From Colletotrichum lupini (Eukaryota > Ascomycota > Sordariomycetes > Glomerellales > Glomerellaceae), in the NCBI RefSeq assembly GCF_023278565.1, contig NC_064679.1, positions 4,402,001 through 4,466,000 of the forward strand: DNA of 64,000 bases, written 5' to 3'. Under the pieces are notes generated by a model. That model saw only the letters and a program-made list of their open reading frames with translations. It did not search any database and was not told where the DNA came from. Positions within the stretch are counted from its first letter, which is position 1. Each line of letters opens with the position of its first letter. Position numbers and translations under genes: made by a program. Positions 54,774-64,000 of the stretch are shown here, piece after piece.

Positions 54774-57700
54774 ACTTTTTTCATGTATTAAAGCAGAAAT
54801 CGTATTTTACAGTTACCCCACTACCCAGGATAGGGTCTAGACTAGTGTAATAACTTATAAATAGGGGTTATAGAGATTTACGGCTTAAGAGATATTTTAA
54901 TTTCGTAATATATTAGACCGTACGGTAGTATATAAAATCGCACAATATCGTACCCCGATATAAAAGTTTTTCTTCTCTTTATAACTTTATTATAAAAATA
55001 ACTACTACTTTTTACCCTTTTATAAGTAAAAATCACTTTTTATTTAAGTTATTAAACTAATAGCTCGCTTATAGATATTATAATATAGATTTATAATAAC
55101 TTTTAATCTCTATATAAGACGTTACCGAACTAATCGACCTTATAATACCTCCTCGTAAAGCTATTCCGAAACGACCGATCGATAATAATACTTATATAAG
55201 CTCTACTCTTTTTATATAATAAGAACGTATAAACGTATAAGCCTCGATATTAATAAAATCTCTTTTTACGGGCTTAAAAGAGCGGGAACGAAGTATTTAA
55301 TAAATAAAAAAAGAGCTAAAGTAATTACTAATAATTAATATCTCTATTATATTATATAAAGCATCCTTTTTTAAGAACGAACTTAACGGTTTCTAATTAA
55401 CGACTTATATTAATATCTAAGTTATTAAGAAGTTTATTAGGAAAGTTTAGTTTAATCGCTTCTTAACGTTTATTTTATATTAAAATATAATACAATTTAT
55501 TATTTTATATTTTATAATAAACTAATAAATTCTTTTAATAGAGTAGATAGTATTTCTAATTAATATATAAAATCCTTATAATATCTTAGAGTACTATAAA
55601 GTAGCGTATAAAGCTATAAGTTTAGAGAGATTCCTTTTTAAAGCTACGATCTTATATAAAAAAGATAATTATTAACTTTTTATTATTTTTTAAACTAGAA
55701 TTAAGTTACTAGTTATTAAACCTTAGTTAGTAAAGAAGGGAAAAGGTTATATAAAGCTAATTATAACTAAAACTTTAGGTAAAACGACGTATAGAAATGT
55801 TCCGAAAACACGGCTTTTAATAAGTATTAGTATTAAACTAACGATAAAGATTAAGGAGGAATTATTAGTTAAGTAAGAAAAGAAGATCGTTAAGAAGGAG
55901 GTAAAGGCTAAAAAAAAGGTTAAAAAGGATAAAAACGATAGGAAAAACGAGATTATAATAGTTCGATAAGAAGATAAAGTTTACGATAGTAAATAACTTA
56001 GTATACTATAAGGATAGAAACGAGCATTCTCGTTAATAAATAGTTTAGAATAAACTATAATTATATTTATAATTCCTCTTTATCCTTAGTATTACTCGTA
56101 ATTACGAAGCTATTTAATGCTCTAAAATTAATTCTAAAGTCTTCTAATCTCTACTTAACTTATATAATACCGCCCTATAGTTTACTAAATAAAGTAACTT
56201 CTAGTTAGAGCTTATTGCGTATATATTACTTTAGATAAATACGAAAATATTAATACGCTTTAAAATAAGGATAATTAGCCTCGCTAAACTTCGTACTTTT
56301 AGCTAATATAATTAGGGAGCCCTTAATAACTAAGGTATAAATTTATAAGGTAGCTTAAAGAAGATATACGTCTAGATTATTACTATTTTAAATAGCGTTT
56401 AATAGTTATTAAACTTAGTTTTAGTTAATCGGCTATATAAAGTCTTATATAGTTCGTAACGTAGGTTAATAATATAGTTACTATAGCTAACTAGAAATAA
56501 CGTAAGGGCGACCTTTTTAACGACGAATTCGATAAGAGTTCTAAATTTATACGAAGTTAATAAAATTAGAACGAATTAGTAGTATATACGTAAATAGAAG
56601 TACAATCTAGTTAGAGAGTATATTTATATAGAATAGCCCTTAGAACTTAAGTAGTTAGAAGTATTCTTATAAACGTAAGTATACTTATATATACTAAAAT
56701 ATATATTACTTACCGACTAATATACTAATCTACTTTAATAAAGACGATTCTACTAACTCTTAATCTTAACGTTATAAATACTTTTGCTAAAGATCTAGCA
56801 ATTATAGAATATAATTAGACTTTCTATTATTAAACGGTATTATAAAAGGTAGTAATAAATACTAGACATAAGAACGGTTTCTTTTCCTTAGTCTAAACGA
56901 ACTCGTAATAACATAAATCCCCGTTATTAAATAATAATAAGATATTATATAAATATATTCCGGGACGTATAAGTAAAAACCCCTATATAGAACTATATAA
57001 TAAACCGCAAATAAGCATTAATACTAGCATAGATCTCAAATCTAAATAGTAAAAGCTTATTATACGTATTTAAAAACTAAATATAATTTAGTTTAGGAGT
57101 TATAAACCCTTTATAACGGTACCTCATCTTACTTAACTAATCTTAAACTTATTATAGAAAGGTTTTGTAATATATAAAGTATAGTTCATCTCGGCTAATA
57201 ATATAAGCTTATTAGCGAACCTATATATAAAAATACTTTTTACTATACCCTTTAGCATAGTAAATAACCTCTAGTATATTAGAAAAGAACTTTTTTAATC
57301 ATTATTATATAATTACGAGCTATTTTAGTATTTATCGTTATTAAAGCTAATTCTATTAACGAAGTATTAATAATCCTATAGCCGTAATTATAAATCCTTT
57401 AGACTAGAGTTAAAAAAGGATATTTTTATTGTTTAAGCATTATTAAAAAAATAATTCTTAAATACGAATTAATAGATCTTTAGAAAAGACCGTACGCTCT
57501 TCTCGTTATAAGTCCTATTTCGTAAGTTAACGTTTAAAAGTTCGCTTTATAATTCTAGTACTAGAAACTGTAAAGATATGTATAATAATTATATTATAGG
57601 TCTAATTACTCTCTAACTTTATAATAATTATCGTTTAATATAATAAAAAATTAATACGCGGTCGTACTATTCTAAAAAAAGTAGTAATATATAAAGTAAG

Positions 57701-59634
57701 AAACTAAAAAAGAAATTTTAAATAAGGGGTAAATATTTATATATAATTATAGCGATGTATAGGGGTATCCTTTTGCTTACTAGGTCTTATAAGTATATAT
57801 ATAGAAATATAGACGCTTATGGGGATCTATAATACTAAAAAGGATAGAAAAGTATATAACGATAATATATAATAAATAAAAGTTCTATAATTTTATTAAA
57901 AACGTTAAACTTTGGGGGGAGCCTTTATATAGTTAGTTACGGCTTTTTATAGGCTAAACTAAGCGCGTATACTCTAGTTTATAGCTAATAAGTACCCTAC
58001 GACTACGTAAGGGCCTTACTACCCGGGTATTAAGCTTAACCGTACTATATCTTAATATATACCTATATAAACTCTTATACTATACTATATAAGAATATCA
58101 AATTAATTATTTTTTACTTAGAGTCTATATAAGTTAGTAACGCTCTTTATAATCTTATATACTATTATATATACCCTCTTCGTTATTTTTAACTTACTTA
58201 GCTACTTATTTAAGGGCTTTTGTTATCGTATAGAGGTATATAGTAAGGATAGTACCTAGAGACTTAAGTAGAGCGCCGATATAGACTTTACTACGGCCTT
58301 TATAATTATAACTACGCTTAACGACCTTAGTAAGCGTATTACGAGTTAATATAAACCGTTAGTAAACTATAAATAGATATAAAGTAGTATAGAGTAACGT
58401 ATAAGTAATAACGAGAGGCGTAACGAGCGTATACTCGTATATAGTAGATATATAGTTATAACTAAAGTAGCCCTTATTTATAAAAGTAATATAATTAGTA
58501 AAAATGCTTTTACTAGCCTTATAACGGGCGCACGACTTAGTACTAGTCTTAGCGTTACTATATACGGTCGTTTAGATAGTATTAGTAGCCTAAGTACGAG
58601 TTATAGTAATATCCGGGGGTATATAATAGCTATTCTTAGTAATCTTAGGGTTAAGCTTAATTTAACGCTAGGGCTAGATTATACGGGTTAATATAGTAAT
58701 ATTAGATAGTATAGGGTAGTATATACTAACTTATATAATACTAAGATTATAGATTTAGTAAAAAGTTTTTAAAAAGGAAGATAAAGAGCTTATAAATAAT
58801 ATAAGAATTTATATAATAAGGAAGCTATTATATAGAGGTATACGTATTAATAAGGAGGTAAGAGGTTATTTTATAGGACGTAAGGTTATTAAGGTACTAC
58901 GTAGGTTAATATACGGGGACCGTCGGGAGCTATATACCCTTAATACGGGCTAGAACGCTATATTAAGCGCTTATTATAAGTATTATACGGCGTACGTAAT
59001 TATTAAAAAAGGGAGTATCTTATACGAAATTATTAGTATATATACGTAAATAGTTAATACTAAAGAAAAAAGTAAATAAAAAGAATTAAATTATAAATAG
59101 GTATATACGCGTAATTATACTTATAATTACACATATATTAGCCTAAAAAGAAGTACAATCATTAATTAGTAAAAATTGCACTAGTAATTGCGCATAAAAT
59201 TGCCTAATTATACCTAATTAATATTTCTAATTAGTAAATTGCGAATATTATACTTATAATTACGTATATAATTAGGTAATAATAATAAAAGTAAAGTAGA
59301 AAAGGGTATAAAGTATAATAAAGCGAAATATAATCGCTAATAAGTAACTATAGGGGCGTAGGCAGATTACTTACCTTATTTAAAGAATATTAAGTTAGTT
59401 AAGAGGAAAGGGAAATTAATTAGTAATAGAAATTAGTAAAGAGGATATGCCCCTTAGCTACCCTACTTTCGCTAAGTAGTATAACCGCCCTCACGTGACT
59501 ACTATTACCTACGGTTATAAGCAATTCCTTATAATAATATACGGGATTTATTATAATATTTATTTATACGTACGAAAAAGTCGCGCTATTAATACCTAAA
59601 ATTTACAGTAGCCGTAGGTCTATTAGAAAGAACG

Positions 59635-59665
59635 GTTTTGGCGGAGTGCCTCTTGCAGTCTGCCG
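59635..59665 (-). repeat. Right terminal inverted repeat (31 bases)
   Basis: Reverse complement of 54743-54773 with no mismatch; match stops abruptly on the inner side. Followed by TA and GGAAGG. Confidence 0.9.
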
Positions 59666-59667
59666 TA

Positions 59668-61259
59668 GGAAGGCCCGCGGTGTGTTGTTTCCTCCTTCGC
59701 GCGATAAGGTAACATCGACCCGCGCCTGCCTTCCGGTGCTTCTGCCTTCCCCAATTAGCCAACTTAGATCACGGGATCAAGGTGCTCCCGTACAGTTGTA
59801 CCTCGCGTTGTTGCCCAATGGAAGTTTTCCAAAAACGGCACTTCGGTACGTACTCGCCGATGGCGCAGCCAGAGGTGGCTGTGCCGCAGCCACTGATCGC
59901 ATGGCACCCCCGTCACAGTGTCCTTTCTTTGTTCCTCAATTTCAATATTCCATCTTTCCAACACGTTGCGCTGTTGGTTCTACACCGCATCTCTCATCCC
60001 CCCGGATCAGGCCCGGAGATAAGCCCGAATTCCACCCCTGGTTCTGTAAGTGGACAGATTTGGCCGTGGGGGTGGTTTAGCTCACCTCGCGTCTTGTGTC
60101 TTCCCTTGGTATTGCCCTTGAAGATGTCAACCCAACATGAGCTTTCGACTCTTTGGTGTCGTACTGACTGCGCCGACTGAGACACGCCAACGTCATGGGA
60201 TCTGTGGCAATCCTGAATTATCGAGCTCCCATTCACTGTCAAAATCCTGGCTGATCAAATAAGCTCACCCAAGACCGCCTATCAGTCAGGCGTAGAATCA
60301 TCTAGACGCGTTCGAGAGAAACCAACGCCAAGTTTCATCTTGAGACCAACACTCGAATGGCGCCGATCACTTCTTAGCACAGACATGGGCACGGGCAAGA
60401 CATTCACAGACGATCGAAATGTTTGTGGGGTGAAGTGCGACGGCAGGTCCAGCCTGAATCTTGAATTCTAGCCCCCAGTGAAAGTCCATCGCCCGATCCG
60501 CTTGTGTGCTGGCTGCGATGACACCTCACAACCAGCGCCATTTATTACTCACTCAAAGAAAGCGCACGCATATTATTGGGTTGCCAGTTGATCAATCTTG
60601 GATACCACATGGTTACAGAGACTCAGAACCTTTTCTTTCATGCACATAATGGTTACGTAGCATGCACCTCGCACTTCCTTCTTGGCACCAAGTGTTCTTC
60701 AATCAACCAGATAACCAGAAAACAAGAAGCTGAACAACATTCCAATTCGCCCCTTACTTATTGCGTGCGGCAATCTTGCACAAACATCAACCAACAATGA
60801 ATAGCGGTCAGGCGCGATTCTTAGCCCTGCAATTACATTCAAGCTGAACCCTCATCCCACTTTGCGCAGGATAAACGCCCAGGTGGGAGAGACAAGGGTG
60901 TCACTTCTGAAGTCTACGCCGCACTTGGCTCCCGTTGATCTCGGATAACTTTGGTGTGCACTGGGGTATAGGGAGATTCCAAATTCGTAAAATGCGACTA
61001 GACACAATCAAGATCGAATCCGCCTCATCTTCACAGTTTTGAAGAGAAAAGAAAACGTCTGCTTTCGCAATTGCCGCTGATACCCATCATATCTCTTCAG
61101 GTCATGCAACGTTACTCGCCTCTTCCTATGTACCTCTCTAGAAGCACCGAGAGTCGATGGCAAAGGTGATTCCGACATGACCTCAATATCACACTTCGGA
61201 CAGAAGGCGTATTGCCAGTTCTGTTCAGACTGAGTAGGACGGCACCAACTTGCCGGTAG
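59668..61259. other. 1.6-kb island between two transposable elements without a clear gene
   Basis: Normal base composition. A 144-codon plus-strand frame begins inside the terminal repeat (59646-60080) and has no domain; a 74-codon frame at 60576-60800 is also unsupported. I see no RNA gene. It could be regulatory sequence of a gene displaced by the copia element. Confidence 0.4.
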
Positions 61260-61461
61260 TGTCGGATTGGAAGTCTAATTCGACCGCGGCATACAGCCGA
61301 CTGCGCAGGGGCTAATTAGGGGCCCTATTTATAATTATCGTAGCCAGCCTAACTTACGGTTAGAACCTCTTTTTTATACCTACGCAGATATTTATATAGT
61401 TTAATTAATCTCTTTATTAATTACGGTTCGAACTAACTACTTTATAATAGGGATACTAATA
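61260..61461 (+). repeat. 5' LTR of copia copy 3
   Basis: 202 bases from TGTCGGATTGG to GGATACTAATA. The outer 60 bases are unmutated and the inner part is changed, as in the other two copies. Confidence 0.9.
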
Positions 61462-64000
61462 CTAATTAGTAGTTAAATTTTACTATCGTAGATTAGTAAA
61501 GTATCTCGCTACGTAAAAAAAACGACCTCTTAATACCGCACGGAATAAGAGATTCGTATTAATTAACCTTATAGAAGTAAACGAAAAAGGGGGCGATTCT
61601 CGAATGCTATATAGAATTAAGTAATCGTAGCCCTTTACTACTTACGAGAGGTTAACGTTTATTACGTTAAACTACGTTAATTAACGGAACCGCTTAAGTA
61701 ACTAGTTTTTTACCGTCGCCTTAAGTAGCCTTTTTATTAAATAACTTTTCCGTAGCCGGCCTGCGATTAGAAATTAATTAGTTAAATTAGTAAAAAGAAA
61801 TACCTACGCGGCGACTACTTACCTAGTTAATTAGTACAATAAGCGAGCTCAATAGTATAATATAAAAAAGTACCGCGCGATTAAGAAAAGGGATCTCTAA
61901 ACGTAAATATTCTTAGTTAGTATAGTAGGAAGCGTATAGGAGTTATTAAGCTAAGAGATTTACGGTATATAAAAAAAGTCTATTACTATTAAGATCTTAT
62001 AGGTACGACCTTAAGCCCGCGATCTAGACGACCTCCCCGTAGCTCCCTTAATTACCCCCCGAGTATTACTTAGGAATATAGTATAGGGGACGGTTTAATA
62101 AGGGAGGAGGGGATTTAGAGATTACGGAGAGTACGAGGCTTAGGAGGCTAGAAGTATACGGAAAAGCGGAAATCGGTAATTAGTAAAGATCCCGAGATTA
62201 ATTACTATATCGTCTTACGGTAATATAAACGTTTGCCGCTACTATTAGAAAAAGGAACTACTAAAACTTACCCTTTTATACTAAATAAAAAGGAGGATTT
62301 TAATAAGTACGATAGCTAGCGATTTAGAAGGGTAGTAGTAATCGCTAGAGAGGGTAAAAACGAGAGTAGTAGCGAGATAGTAAGAGGAAGCGGGAATTTC
62401 CTAAACCCTAATAAATTCGTTAAGTAGCGAAAGTACGGATTTACTACGACCGGCGCGCGGATTAAATATATCCCCGTTAAGATTAAATACGCTAGTAACC
62501 GCTAATATAAGTATAAGCTAGGGCACGACCCTTAGTAAGTTAGGGTAAGGAAGGAGAGGGCAAAACCCGATCCTAAATAGAATCCCTATCCCTTATAAGT
62601 AGGTAAATATTAACCCGGACTATTAGGGGACGTGGATATATAGAATTGTAAATTAGCCTAATAGTAAGTAAATTGACGTGGTATTAATCTATTTAACTAA
62701 GGTCTATAAGAAAAAGGGGCTATAGGGGTAACCCCTGTTTTATAAGATCGTAAACGACCTTAGCTATTAGTTAGACAAATAGTTCGTAAGCGCAAGCCTA
62801 GGAATTGCGAAAGTGGTTAATAGATTTTTCTATAAGCGAGGGGTACTACTAGCGTAATTATAATCGTAAGAACCTTATAAAATCTTAGTAGCGACGATTA
62901 TAAAGGAGGAATTCGTAATATAGACCTAAGTATAAGTTAATAGGGCGTATAATCGCTTTAACGAATTTAAAAAAAAGGTAAACGACCTAGATTTCTTTTT
63001 TATAATTACTAATAGCAATTTGTCGTTATAGAAGGATATATAGAGGTAAAATATGGTACTAGAAGTACGATAATCGATAATTCTGCCTATTTCGATCTAT
63101 AGCTCGTCGCTACTACTAATACGAAATTCGGTACTAATTAGCTAGTAAAAAAGGAGGTAGACTACCCGAAGTTATTAATAGTACGTAGCGACGTAGGGAT
63201 TATATATAAATACTAAAAATCTAGTAGTAAATACGAAGTAGTTTATAGATTTTAAAAAGATCTTCCTAAAAGAGAAATTATACTTTGGGGGGAAGTATGA
63301 GGTCTTGTAAGAAACCCTGACGATGTTTTACGATTATTATGAAAAAGTCGGAATTAGGGAATACTAGTACTATTCGGTAGTTAATATCGTACTCGTAAGT
63401 AAAGCTTTTAATTATTATTACGAAGCGGTGCGTAATCTCGATCGAAACGACTTTCTTAGTATAATTAACGTAATCCGAAGCCGCTTCGAGACTTATAATA
63501 AGAACTTAGAGCTCTTATCTAAGCTACGAGCGATTTTTTTTATATTTATAGCTAGGATAATAGAGGGCAAATTGCGAGTAGAAATCCTCAAAGAGCTTAT
63601 TAATCGAATTAATAAGCTAGCAAAAACCTAGCTAAATAAGGGGATTAACGAGCGGAAAGTCGGATATCTTTATACCGTAGTTTAGCGCGTTTTAGAGGCA
63701 AAAATAACTCTATACTAAGTACCCGAAGACTACGAGACGCTCTACTCGAGGCTAAGATCTAGTTTTAATATTAAAGTAAGAATGCCACGCTAAACCTATT
63801 TCTAAGTATACGACGGCCCTTATTAATAGTATTAAGTCAACCGAACGTATAATAGGAAAGGAAAGGAAGCTAGGTACGGTAATCGCTAGTAAGGAATCCT
63901 AGATTCGTTAAATAAGTAGAGATTTAACTTATAAGTAGGGTAATAGAAGAAGTAGTGTTTTATTTATAAAAAGGATAGATATTAGTTAAGTAACTACTCC
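61260..64000 (+). mobile_element. Copia-type LTR retrotransposon, copy 3, opposite orientation, cut by window end
   Basis: It begins TGTCGGATTGG at 61260, the reverse complement of the outer end of the other copies, so the coding strand is plus and this is the 5' end. The LTR runs to 61461 and is followed by the primer-binding region and the gag-side internal sequence. The five bases before it are GGTAG; the partner duplication is outside the window. The interior is RIP-mutated but some stretches, such as 63285-63350, keep TpG and CpA. A 67-codon frame at 63428-63631 is a surviving piece of the internal open frame, not a separate gene. Confidence 0.9.

Larger units (their letters stand above)
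54743..59665. mobile_element. 4.9-kb element with perfect 31-base terminal inverted repeats, interior RIP-mutated
   Basis: The ends 54743-54773 and 59635-59665 are exact reverse complements, starting CGGCAGACTGCAAGAGG. Each is flanked outside by TA and then GGAAGG, so the duplication is either TA (Tc1/mariner/pogo style) or the six bases GGAAGG with TA as part of the repeat. The interior is AT-rich, depleted of CpA and TpG, and has no long frame. At 55868-55960 the plus strand reads a Lys-rich stretch (EKKIVKKEVKAKKK) like the C-terminal tails of fungal pogo transposases, which is weak evidence. The size exceeds a typical 2-kb pogo element, so the right part may contain another nested element. 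Confidence 0.7.

Noticed and set aside
54149..54784. Two long minus-strand frames before the inverted-repeat element
   Set aside because: They overlap in different phases, run into the terminal repeat and have no domain.
59646..60080. 144-codon frame starting in the right terminal repeat
   Set aside because: No domain and the start lies inside the repeat.
63428..63631. 67-codon frame near the right end
   Set aside because: Part of the internal frame of copia copy 3, not a separate gene.
1..64000. CRISPR arrays, bacterial operons or replication origins
   Set aside because: The window is eukaryotic; the repeats seen are LTRs, inverted repeats and short tandem units, without spacer arrays.

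Overview
The window looks like a filamentous ascomycete chromosome (Pezizomycotina, probably Sordariomycetes). Genes carry short spliceosomal introns (50-190 bases). Families include a HET-domain protein, a fungal NACHT/ankyrin receptor, a Zn2Cys6 regulator, a P450 and an intron-containing tRNA. GC-balanced gene islands alternate with AT-rich retrotransposon blocks in which CpA and TpG have almost vanished while CpG survives. That is the mark of repeat-induced point mutation (RIP), not of CpG decay. No homology search was possible; family calls rest on motifs read by eye.

Layout. 1-369: 5' part of an unidentified minus-strand gene. 1046-8467: RIP-mutated copia-type LTR element (target duplication GTAAC, coding strand minus). 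9729-23704: one large NLR-like gene (N-terminal helical domain, NACHT, ankyrin repeats) split by a gypsy-type LTR element at 14253-21270 (target duplication GCTTC). 24179-26732: BAHD-type acyltransferase and a mitochondrial tricarboxylate carrier, tail to tail. 27164-29039: HET-domain gene with a frameshift. A second copia copy (29088-36454, duplication GTTTA) lies 48 bases upstream of its start codon and itself holds a 511-bp insert that was not RIP-mutated.

39075-45188: a fatty-acid-hydroxylase/SDR fusion, a tRNA-Gln(CUG) with intron, a five-exon P450 and a four-exon 2-oxoglutarate/Fe(II) oxygenase, together resembling part of a tailoring cluster. 48256-54023: NCS1 permease, hydantoin/Asp-Glu racemase-like protein and a four-exon Zn2Cys6 regulator, plausibly a nitrogen-scavenging module (allantoin, hydantoin or a related ring). 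54743-59665: decayed element bounded by perfect 31-bp terminal inverted repeats. 61260-64000: third copia copy in the opposite orientation, cut by the window end.

The main biological story is genome defence against genes. The same retrotransposon family hit three times, a gypsy element broke an immune-type receptor in frame, and RIP of the repeats appears to have leaked into flanking coding sequence. Splice sites given below were chosen by GT-AG, branch-point and reading-frame agreement; in the P450, the regulator, the acyltransferase and the oxygenase all phases close exactly.
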